Source: Bacillus sp. UNC41MFS5
GTDB lineage: Bacteria; Bacillota; Bacilli; Bacillales_B; DSM-18226
Assembly: GCF_000686805.1 (NCBI RefSeq)
Contig: NZ_JMLP01000040.1
Coordinates: 1 to 13,526 of the forward strand
DNA length: 13,526 nt
Direction: 5' to 3'
In this document: piece by piece, positions 4,374-10,481 of the stretch
Layout of the letters: the number at the start of each line of letters is the position of its first letter
Numbering within the stretch: the first letter of the stretch is position 1
Notes under the pieces: model-generated
Told to the model about the DNA's origin: nothing
The model's database searches: none
The model's input: only the letters and a program-made list of their open reading frames with translations
Translations under genes and position numbers: made by a program

Positions 4374-4925
4374 TCATTTTCCAAATAACCTCGCAAAAAA
4401 ACCTTTTGATTCCGTAGATGCTGTTAATGATTTTGTTTCTTGTACTTCACGAATTGTTTCAAGCAATTTCTGATCCCGTTTCTCTAACTTATTATCAATA
4501 TAGTCTTGTTGCTTTTGTAATTGTTCAATTAACAATTTATTAAATTCTTCTTGTTTCTCACTATATTCTCTAAGTTTACTAACTTCATTTTTTAATGATT
4601 TTAATTCCTCAGCTAAAATCTCCCCAGCTTCCTTACTAGGAACAGGCTTTATACTCTCTCCACCTGTAGCAAAATAATATTCAATTTGTTTTATTGAATA
4701 GTTCTGTTCTCGATGTAATTGCTTAACCATCTTCATTTGCTCAAGAGCTTTTTCATCAAAAATATTGTAACCTGATTCATTCTTCTCTAAAGGAATATAT
4801 GTTTTTAATTCTTTCATCCAATTCCTTATAACATTTGGTGATTCATCTAAACATAATGCAACTTCTTTAACAGTCATCGCTATATAACCTGGGTTTTCTC
4901 CACCTAGGTATTCACTTTTATCCAT
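4374..4925 (-). CDS. MerR-like HTH and coiled-coil plasmid protein (DUF3967 type)
   Basis: I chose ATG 4925, 183 residues. AAAGGTGG sits 7-8 bases upstream; a GTG 12 bases earlier overlaps that site. Residues 14-85 form a MerR-like winged HTH: MTVKEVALCLDESPNVIRNW, then YNIFDEKALEQM. Residues 105-165 form a coiled coil ending EKRDQKLLETIREVQETK, the DUF3967-like stretch common on B. cereus group plasmids. A short amphipathic FFARLFGK tail closes the protein. The plan resembles the chromosome-anchoring protein RacA: DNA-binding head, coiled coil, membrane-affine tail. A role in plasmid segregation or copy control is therefore likely but inferred. At least seven AACCTWRR-like sites upstream and in its first codons (4886-5054) are probable binding sites, implying autoregulation or a partition site. 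Confidence 0.8.
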   Translation of the reverse strand: MDKSEYLGGENPGYIAMTVKEVALCLDESPNVIRNWMKELKTYIPLEKNESGYNIFDEKALEQMKMVKQLHREQNYSIKQIEYYFATGGESIKPVPSKEAGEILAEELKSLKNEVSKLREYSEKQEEFNKLLIEQLQKQQDYIDNKLEKRDQKLLETIREVQETKSLTASTESKGFFARLFGK

Positions 4926-5054
4926 CTTTTTACCCACCTTTAAAACCTAGATAAAAACCTTGATATTTTTAATATCAATGGTTATTTTCAAAAAAACCAA
5001 CCTTAGAACCTAAGTATTAAACCTAGGTTCTTACTAATTCATTTTACTAAGGTT
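4886..5054. promoter_or_regulatory. Array of AACCTWRR sites: operator or centromere candidate
   Basis: Copies on the plus strand: AACCTGGG 4886, AACCTAGA 4944, AACCTTGA 4956, AACCTTAG 4999, AACCTAAG 5007, AACCTAGG 5020. Inverted copies are at 5022-5029 (as the palindrome AACCTAGGTT, 5020-5029) and 5047-5054. ACCTAGGT also occurs at 4902-4909. Adjacent copies form CTTAG-AAC-CTAAG (5002-5014). The array covers the promoter region and the first codons of the DUF3967-type gene. An unused AGGAGG (minus strand, 5061-5066) sits next to it. Confidence 0.6.
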
Positions 5055-5287
5055 TATATCCTCCTGTCATATAAAAATAACGGATTTTTTCATATTTCTA
5101 ATTCATACTTCATTTAACAAAGATATTAGCCGCGCTACAAAAAATTCTCTAATAACCTTGCAATAAGCCAAAACTAAAATCATTCTTTTGTTTTTTAACA
5201 TAGTAAATTTCAGCTAAAAGATAAGTCATTTTATAAAATTGGAAATTCCGAATCAAAAAAGAGAGAAGAGCATAAGGGGTTTTTGGG

Positions 5288-5320
5288 CCCAACTAAGGGT
5301 TGGGACTAGGCGGGGCCTAG
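5288..5320. other. Two adjacent GC-rich hairpins in the origin-like region
   Basis: CCCAAC-TAAGG-GTTGGG (5288-5304) and CTAGG-CGGGG-CCTAG (5306-5320) are perfect stems one base apart, in otherwise AT-rich DNA. They precede the iterons at 5346-5470. Between 5055 and 5287 I see nothing else beyond AT-rich sequence. Confidence 0.5.
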
Positions 5321-5345
5321 CTTAAACGTGGGTACACGAAAATTC

Positions 5346-5470
5346 CCAGGATGTCCACTCACTGACGACACAAAACCCTCTAAATGTTCCCATTATGTCT
5401 CTAGATGTAGACTCAGTGAGTACACAAAGTCCCTTTGATGTCTCCATATGAGTACTCACTAACGACATGA
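5346..5470. repeat. Three degenerate ~44-bp iterons
   Basis: Units start with CCC-N3/4-ATGTC, the ATGTC lying at 5351, 5395 and 5438 (spacing 44 and 43). Each then has a variant of ACTCACTRACGACA followed by a purine-rich tail. The middle copy has the alternative ACTCAGTGAGTACACA. Regular spacing near four and a half helical turns suggests protein binding, such as an initiator. No gene overlaps. From 5471 to about 5700 I see only AT-rich sequence. Confidence 0.55.
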
Positions 5471-5733
5471 TATTTTTAATAAATTGCAATCAAACATTAC
5501 TTTAAAATACTAAAAGAAAACAATTAACATTAATTAAATATAAATCTATAATCTAGAAACAAATAACACCAAAATACAAAGTGCTATTTAAACGCTCCAG
5601 AATCCTTTTTAAAATATATAAATCTAAAACAATACTATTTGTCGTTAAAACAAAAATAAACGCTTAAAAAGCAAAATAAACAGGTTTAAAAGAAGGTTTT
5701 CCTTTGCTTTTGGGGTTGAGGCTGGTTCGTCGT

Positions 5734-5895
5734 GTGGGGACGAGCCCCCACGTATTACGTATCTATCAATGTGGTAAGTGAAATTATTAAGCGAAGGCAC
5801 TAGCGGTTCGGCTCGTATAATAGCAAATTCAAGCCGATGATCATAATAGTTGCTTTTGGATGTATCGGCTTGGTGATATCCAAACTCGAGCCGAA
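5734..5895. other. Hairpin and nested stems in the origin-like region
   Basis: GTGGGG (5734-5739) pairs with CCCCAC (5746-5751). Farther on, TTCGGCTCG (5807-5815) pairs perfectly with CGAGCCGAA (5887-5895), enclosing AAGCCGAT (5831-5838) paired with ATCGGCTT (5864-5871). This nested structure of about 90 bases could be a cruciform origin, an antisense RNA or a transfer site. A minus-strand open frame here (5645-5908) lacks a ribosome binding site and is not called. Confidence 0.5.
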
Positions 5896-5911
5896 AAAAG
5901 TTTTGCAAGGA

Positions 5912-5956
5912 TGTAGCAAAGCGAAAAGGGTGGAGATTTTCTGTAGCAAAGCGAAA
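5912..5956. repeat. Direct repeat TGTAGCAAAGCGAAA
   Basis: Exact 15-bp copies lie at 5912-5926 and 5942-5956, 30 bp apart. They follow the nested stems immediately. A related AGCAAAGCGA occurs on the minus strand near 1135-1145. They are probably part of the origin or transfer region; function not known. Confidence 0.55.
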
Positions 5957-6068
5957 GAAAATACAACCCGTTCCTTGCGGAACTTTTAGCTATTTCTATA
6001 TAGAGTAAGAAGGGACAAGCATACTAACGTCGAAAATCGTCAGTAATACCAAGGGTTTCAGGATTTTT

Positions 6069-6116
6069 CGTACTTACCGTTTTTGGTAAGTAAACTTACC
6101 GTTTTTGGTAAGTACG
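6069..6116. repeat. Two tandem 22-bp palindromes
   Basis: ACTTACC-GTTTTT-GGTAAGT occurs twice in direct succession (units 6071-6092 and 6093-6114), the whole flanked by CG on both sides. Each unit is an inverted repeat and, because the GTTTTT centre is asymmetric, also a direct repeat. They lie just past the 3' end of the RepL-like gene. They are likely binding sites for a dimeric protein, possibly that gene's product. Confidence 0.65.
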
Positions 6117-6120
6117 AATT

Positions 6121-6152
6121 TAATAAAAAAAGTCTACTTTAAAAGTAGACTT
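6121..6152 (-). terminator. Terminator of the RepL-like gene
   Basis: Minus strand: AAGTCTACTTT pairs with AAAGTAGACTT, followed by T6. The stem begins at the stop codon (6151-6153). Confidence 0.85.
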
Positions 6153-6735
6153 AGAATAATTTAATAGGTAAATTTTTAAGTTGTTTTGGAACCTTTCTAA
6201 ACATAGCTTTAAGTGTCGGATTAACTTCATCTCTATTTCCTGAAAACATGATGTGAGGATTTATAAATAATGCATATGCTCTAACATTATTATCATCAAC
6301 ACCACTCTCTGAACGAGCTATAATACCTTTATCAATTAACTTCCTAACTAACGGACTAACTTTAGTTTCATGTCTTCCGATTTTTTTAGCTAATTCTCGC
6401 TGAGTTAATGGAATTTGTTCTTTTGAATTAATATCACTAACTAAACAATTACTTAAAAAACCTACACACATTGAAATATCTAATAAAAATACTTTTTCAG
6501 CATTCGTTAAATAATCAATTTCAAATAAATATTGAATATTTTGTTGAATAATTTGAACAAATTTTGCTTTATTTTTTATTTTACGTTCAGGAACTAATTT
6601 CATTCCTCTTGAACTAGCTTTTGCTTGAAGTTCATTCGCTATGTACATTTCTTCTTCTGACAGGATCTTTGAATTCTTGATATCTCTCAATCTTGCATTT
6701 TTTTCAGCCTGTTCTAAATTGTTGATATTTGACAT
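6151..6735 (-). CDS. RepL-like winged-helix protein, probable plasmid replication initiator or regulator
   Basis: I chose ATG 6735, 194 residues, preceded by GAGGAG at 7-base spacing. A TTG ten codons earlier lies upstream of that site. The N-terminus (1-55) is helical and charged. Residues 60-105 form a helical domain (VFLLDISMCVGFLSNCLV). A winged HTH follows at about 108-160: LTQRELAKKIGRHETKVSPL is helix 2 to the recognition helix, and RAYALFINP the wing strand. The wHTH followed by a FINPHIMFSGNRDEV segment matches the plan of RepL-type Firmicute plasmid initiators. MarR-like regulators are the main alternative. The location beside iterons, nested stems and tandem palindromes supports replication. 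Its own promoter (minus strand TTGAAT, 18 bases, TATAAG) appears to lie around 6800-6830. Confidence 0.55.
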   Translation of the reverse strand: MSNINNLEQAEKNARLRDIKNSKILSEEEMYIANELQAKASSRGMKLVPERKIKNKAKFVQIIQQNIQYLFEIDYLTNAEKVFLLDISMCVGFLSNCLVSDINSKEQIPLTQRELAKKIGRHETKVSPLVRKLIDKGIIARSESGVDDNNVRAYALFINPHIMFSGNRDEVNPTLKAMFRKVPKQLKNLPIKLF

Positions 6736-6824
6736 AATCTTTCTCCTCTGTCCTAAAATTTTCAACTAGAGAAGAGGAACATTTTATGTTATGATTCTTA
6801 TAGAAATTAAAAATAAAGATATTC

Positions 6825-6886
6825 AAAAAACCTCTCCTCTAATTGTTTGTTTGGTCGCTTTCAATTATAACATGAGAGGTTTTTTT
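6825..6886. terminator. Bidirectional-looking terminator between transporter and RepL-like gene
   Basis: AAAAAACCTCTC (6825-6836) pairs with GAGAGGTTTTTT (6874-6885); an inner AATTG/CAATT extends the stem. On the minus strand it lies 42 bases after the permease stop and ends with T6. It separates the transporter operon from the RepL-like gene. Confidence 0.7.
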
Positions 6887-6927
6887 ATTACCATAAATTA
6901 AAAAAACCTTAAATTATGATACTGTTA

Positions 6928-8127
6928 TTATTCATAGCGTAATGCTTCAATTGGATCTAATTTCGCTGCTTTATTCGCTGGAATTAATCCAAAAATAATA
7001 CCTAACACCATAGAAAATAACACCCCTCCAACAACAACATTCCAAGAAACAAGTGGTGGCCATTTTGCAATTGATGAAACAATATATGCACCACTATATC
7101 CAAGACCTATACCTACTAAACCACCTAAAAGTGTTAACATAACAGCTTCAATTAAGAATTGTAACAATATTTTACCACGTGTTGCTCCAAGAGCTTTACG
7201 TATCCCAATTTCACGAGTGCGTTCTGTTACAGATACAAGCATAATATTCATTACACCAATACCACCAACAATCAATGAAATACTAGCAATACCACCAATA
7301 ATCATTGTCATAATATTTGTCATTTGAGAAATACTTTCTTGAATTTCTTTTAAATTCATAACCTCATATTTCCCTGTAAACTCAATAGGCTTACGACTAT
7401 TTAATACATTCGCTGTTTTTTTTCCAGCATCATCTAAATTATCTACATTTTTAGCTTGAACAGAAATACTATTAATTTCTTCTGTCCCATATAATGTCGG
7501 CCATAAGGAAAGCGGAATTAATGCTTCAGAATCTCCTATTTCCATAAATCCTTCTTCTGCTTTATATACACCAATAATTTGCATTGGTTGACCTTTTAAT
7601 TCCATGATTTTTCCAATAGGGTTTTCTGATTTAAATATTTTTTTTTCTACACCCGAACTAATCATAATAACATTATTTCCTTGCTCAATATCCACATCGT
7701 TTAAAGAACGTCCTTTTAACAATTTCACTTTATTTGCAACGAAATATTCCTCCTCTAATCCTTTAACATTTACCAAATCTTTTTTATCATTTATATCCAA
7801 TGTCTCCATACTTGAATTCATCTTAATTACATGTAAGATTTCAGGGATTTTTCTTATTTCAAAAATATCTTCTTCTGTCAACTTTGGCTTTTCTTCTGAT
7901 TTCATATCAAATGAATCGTTTATATCAGTACTATAATTAACAGAAATCATATTACTACCCGTACCAACAAATTGTGATTTTAATGAAGCTTCTCCGCCTT
8001 GCCCAATCGCAACAACGGTAATAATAGAACCTACACCAATAATAATTCCAAGCATTGTAAGACCTGAGCGTAATTTATGAGCTAAAATAGAAGATAAAGC
8101 AATTTTTATACTATCTAATAAACTCAT
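6928..8127 (-). CDS. MacB/YknZ-type ABC transporter permease
   Basis: I chose ATG 8127, 399 residues, because AGAAGGTG lies 6 bases upstream; a GTG three codons earlier overlaps that site. One membrane helix near 22-43 is followed by a large extracytoplasmic MacB periplasmic-core-like domain (about 45-270). Three C-terminal helices of the FtsX type follow, with the conserved GGIGVMNIMLVSVTERTREIGIRKALGA stretch near 290-317 (in parts). The protein ends LDPIEALRYE, the usual MacB-family end. B. subtilis YknZ has about the same length. Such permeases extrude peptides or move substrates with a membrane fusion partner. Its ATG overlaps the ATPase stop by 4 bases (ATGA). In the AS-48 locus an equivalent EFGH transporter raises producer immunity, the best guess for this one. 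Confidence 0.9.
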   Translation of the reverse strand: MSLLDSIKIALSSILAHKLRSGLTMLGIIIGVGSIITVVAIGQGGEASLKSQFVGTGSNMISVNYSTDINDSFDMKSEEKPKLTEEDIFEIRKIPEILHVIKMNSSMETLDINDKKDLVNVKGLEEEYFVANKVKLLKGRSLNDVDIEQGNNVIMISSGVEKKIFKSENPIGKIMELKGQPMQIIGVYKAEEGFMEIGDSEALIPLSLWPTLYGTEEINSISVQAKNVDNLDDAGKKTANVLNSRKPIEFTGKYEVMNLKEIQESISQMTNIMTMIIGGIASISLIVGGIGVMNIMLVSVTERTREIGIRKALGATRGKILLQFLIEAVMLTLLGGLVGIGLGYSGAYIVSSIAKWPPLVSWNVVVGGVLFSMVLGIIFGLIPANKAAKLDPIEALRYE

Positions 8128-8804
8128 ACTGCACACCTTCTATCTTCTGTGATTTTCCCATCTCTTAACAAAATACGTCTTGAAGAATACTCAGCTACCT
8201 CTTCTTCATGTGTAACCATAACAATCGTCGTACCTTCTGCATTAAGCTTCGTAAAAATATCCATAACTTGCTCACCAGACTTCGTATCTAGCGCACCCGT
8301 CGGCTCATCAGCCATAATAAACCTTGGATTATTCGCAATCGATCTTGCAATAGCTACACGTTGTTTCTGTCCACCCGATAACTCACTCGGTAAATGATGA
8401 ACCCTGTCTGATAAACCAACTTTACTAAGTGTTTCAAGCGCTCTTTGACGGCGTTCTGATTTCTTCACACCTCCATAGATAAGCGGAAGTTCAACGTTTT
8501 CTACTGCGGAAAGACGAGGTAATAAGTTAAAATGCTGAAATACAAATCCAATATATTCATTACGAATTAAAGCAAGCTTTGACTCATCTGCCGTTAAGAT
8601 ATTCACATCATTCAAAATATATTTGCCTTCTGTTGGACGATCTAAACAACCAATAATGTTCATAAGCGTTGATTTACCAGAACCAGACGGTCCCATAATA
8701 GAAACGAACTCGCCTCTTTGAATTGTTAAACTAATACCATGTAAAATTGGCACAGCCAGCTTTCCCTGGTAATATGTTTTAGAAATATTATTTAACGTAA
8801 TCAT
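8124..8804 (-). CDS. MacB/LolD/YknY-type ABC transporter ATPase
   Basis: A 226-residue ATPase of typical length for this family. It has Walker A GPSGSGKST (38-46), a Q-loop FVFQ (Gln90), the ABC signature LSGGQKQRVAIARS (142-155), Walker B FIMADE with catalytic Glu167, a D-loop in GALD, and the switch His199 in MVTHE. All catalytic positions are intact. ATG 8804 overlaps the fusion-protein stop by 4 bases (ATGA), and its own stop overlaps the permease start in the same way, so the three genes are translationally coupled. The gene is visibly less AT-rich than the bacteriocin genes on the other side of the divergent promoter, hinting that the transporter came from a different source, perhaps a Bacillus chromosomal YknXYZ set. 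Confidence 0.92.
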   Translation of the reverse strand: MITLNNISKTYYQGKLAVPILHGISLTIQRGEFVSIMGPSGSGKSTLMNIIGCLDRPTEGKYILNDVNILTADESKLALIRNEYIGFVFQHFNLLPRLSAVENVELPLIYGGVKKSERRQRALETLSKVGLSDRVHHLPSELSGGQKQRVAIARSIANNPRFIMADEPTGALDTKSGEQVMDIFTKLNAEGTTIVMVTHEEEVAEYSSRRILLRDGKITEDRRCAV

Positions 8805-9994
8805 TTCCTTTGCACTTCCATTCCGTCATACACGTTGTCAGAAGGATTTTTAACTACCTTTTGCCCCACTGTTACGCCTTCAGTAATCTCTGTCCAATCT
8901 CCATCAGTAGCACCTTTTTTCACATTTTGTTTACGAAGCTTTCCTTTTTCTTCTATATAAACAAATGCTTCATTGTCTTTTTCTACAATGCTCTTACTTG
9001 GAACAGCAATCATCGTCTTATTCTCTAAGTTTACTTGTAATGAAACATGATAACCTGGAGATAAACCGTCTTGGCTATCAAGACTTGCTTTATATGTATA
9101 TTGGGACATATTTTGAGTTGCTTCACCTACACCACCAGCTTGACCCATCTCTGCACTCGTTGGGAATTCACTTACCTCTGTAATCTTACCTGTCCACTTC
9201 TTCTTATTATTTGCTTTCGCAGTTACAGTGAATGTTTGATCCTTTTGGATTTGTGACTTCTGAAGCTCTGTTAAAGTCCCTTGAACTTGGAACGGGTCTT
9301 TAGAAGCAACTTGTAAAAATGCCTTCCCTTGTCCACCTAACGCTTGAGATGAACTTTGCGCCGCATCTTTATCTAACTTTTGAACAACACCAGCAAAATT
9401 ACTATAAATCGTAAGCTCTTTCTGCTTTTTATTTAACTCTTCTTTCTGTAACTTCCCTTTCTCTTTCTCAAGGTCAGTTGTTTTTTGCGCTATTTCTAAC
9501 TCACTTACTTGCTCTTCCATCGGATCTGTTACTTCTTTCCCAGCTCCGCTATCTTTCACCTTCTTAATTTCTTTCTTAAGCGAATCAATCTTCTTTTTCC
9601 CTTGATCATAACGCATATCTGCCATCTTCTGATCAAGCTCAGCTTGCTTCATTTGAAGATTAATCTCTTCATTATCATAAGAGAATAACTTCGTACCTTT
9701 CTCTACCTCTTGTCCCTCTTTTACCTCAATATCTTTCACTTTTCCTTTAGCCGAATCCGCATAGAAACTTTCAATATTCCCAGGCTTCACCTGACCAGAA
9801 ACTAACTTCGTATTATTCAGCTTACGCTCTGTCACTTTCTCAAAACTTACAGCATCTGTATTCGTTATACTTTTCTTCTTACCCTGCATCATATAAATAT
9901 TAATAAACACAACAATAGAAATTAACAAAAGAGAACCAATAATAATAAAACGTTTTTGTTTTTTTCTCTTTAAATGAACTTTATCTAAAATCAT
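8801..9994 (-). CDS. YknX/MacA-type membrane fusion protein
   Basis: I chose ATG 9994, 397 residues, with AAAGGAG 6 bases upstream. An upstream in-frame start would bury that site. A basic N-terminus (HLKRKKQKRF) is followed by one membrane helix (about 16-36), then a lipoyl-like half with VKDIEVKEGQEVEKGTKLF. A long Lys/Glu-rich coiled coil runs roughly from residue 110 to 205. The second lipoyl strand set contains LTIYSNFAGVVQKLD, and beta-barrel and membrane-proximal domains follow, ending in VVKNPSDNVYDGMEVQ. It would sit outside the membrane, docking substrate to the permease. It is the first gene of the minus-strand operon, divergent from the bacteriocin precursor. Counterparts: YknX, part of defence against the SDP toxin in B. 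subtilis, and the fusion protein of AS-48EFGH. Confidence 0.9.
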   Translation of the reverse strand: MILDKVHLKRKKQKRFIIIGSLLLISIVVFINIYMMQGKKKSITNTDAVSFEKVTERKLNNTKLVSGQVKPGNIESFYADSAKGKVKDIEVKEGQEVEKGTKLFSYDNEEINLQMKQAELDQKMADMRYDQGKKKIDSLKKEIKKVKDSGAGKEVTDPMEEQVSELEIAQKTTDLEKEKGKLQKEELNKKQKELTIYSNFAGVVQKLDKDAAQSSSQALGGQGKAFLQVASKDPFQVQGTLTELQKSQIQKDQTFTVTAKANNKKKWTGKITEVSEFPTSAEMGQAGGVGEATQNMSQYTYKASLDSQDGLSPGYHVSLQVNLENKTMIAVPSKSIVEKDNEAFVYIEEKGKLRKQNVKKGATDGDWTEITEGVTVGQKVVKNPSDNVYDGMEVQRK

Positions 9995-10174
9995 AATTTT
10001 CTCCTTTAAACCGTGTTTTTTAAAACTATTTAAATTTTTATACAATAGTAAAAATTAGTCAATCTAAAATTCTCAATATGCAATTATGCATAAAAGTAGA
10101 AAATTAAATGTATATTCTGATATCCTAATGGAGGAATTAATTCTAAAATTTGTAATATTCAGGAGGAATTTGGG
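9995..10174. promoter_or_regulatory. Divergent control region of the bacteriocin and transporter operons
   Basis: 180 bp between two divergent start codons. It contains a minus-strand TTGACT (10057-10062) with TATAAA 14 bases on (short spacing), the near-palindrome TATGCAAT-TATGCATA (10077-10092), and a plus-strand TATATT (10111-10116) without a good -35. GGAGGAATT occurs twice (10130-10138 and 10162-10170); the second is the precursor's ribosome binding site. A shared control site would co-ordinate peptide production and protection. Confidence 0.5.
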
Positions 10175-10399
10175 ATGTTATTTAACGTTGTGTCAAAATT
10201 AGGTTGGACAGGGATTACTATTGGAACAGCTAATACACTTATCGGAGCACTTATGACTGGTAGTGATATCTGGACTGCAATTTCAGTTGCTGGTTTAGCA
10301 TTTGGTGGTGGAATTGGTACAGCTATTTCTACAATTGGTAGAAAAGCTATCATGGAAGTAGTAGAAAAAGTAGGCAAAAAGAAAGCTGCACAGTGGTAA
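10175..10399 (+). CDS. Circular bacteriocin precursor (AS-48/uberolysin/circularin type)
   Basis: ATG 10175 follows AGGAGG at 8-base spacing. The 74-residue product is small, hydrophobic and cationic: by count 7 Lys/Arg and 3 Asp/Glu. It ends GKKKAAQW, like the AVIAW end of AS-48 and the AAAW end of amylocyclicin; a C-terminal aromatic residue is joined head to tail in this family. The N-terminal part (LGWTGITIGTA, 9-19) resembles uberolysin's LAGYTGIASGTA. A Gly-rich turn FGGGIGTA (43-50) precedes a basic helix (TIGRKAIMEVVEKVGKKK), as in circularin A. There is no cysteine or double-glycine leader. The leader must be short: 3-4 residues (mature start Asn4 or Val5) or 8 (Leu9). The 582-residue, DUF95 and ABC genes that follow are the classical maturation, export and immunity set. 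Exact peptide not recognised. Confidence 0.85.
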   Translation: MLFNVVSKLGWTGITIGTANTLIGALMTGSDIWTAISVAGLAFGGGIGTAISTIGRKAIMEVVEKVGKKKAAQW

Positions 10400-10410
10400 T
10401 ATAAAATAAT

Positions 10411-10448
10411 AAATGCTTTTAGAAATATTTATATTTCTAAAAGCATTT
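10411..10448 (+). terminator. Perfect 17-bp hairpin after the precursor: partial terminator or processing site
   Basis: The 17 bases 10411-10427 are fully complementary to 10432-10448 with a TTTA loop. No T run follows (ACCATAAAG), so readthrough is likely. It lies 12 bases after the precursor stop and 34 before the next gene. Placed here it would keep precursor mRNA abundant while letting less transcript reach the maturation genes. Confidence 0.7.
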
Positions 10449-10481
10449 ACCATAAAGACATAATTCATCGGGGTAATAAAA

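Noticed and set aside
4166..4417. 83-codon open frame on the plus strand across the GC-rich block
   Set aside because: No ribosome binding site, Pro-rich low-complexity product, and its end overlaps the 3' end of the DUF3967-type gene on the other strand.
5645..5908. 87-codon open frame on the minus strand
   Set aside because: Starts at TTG with no ribosome binding site, crosses GC-rich hairpins and direct repeats, and has an incoherent composition (Pro/His-rich then poly-Leu/Phe). It fits origin structure better than a gene.
10121..10174. In-frame upstream extension of the bacteriocin precursor (longer leader)
   Set aside because: The frame is open for 18 codons upstream but has no ATG, GTG or TTG; the AGGAGG at 10161-10166 clearly serves ATG 10175.
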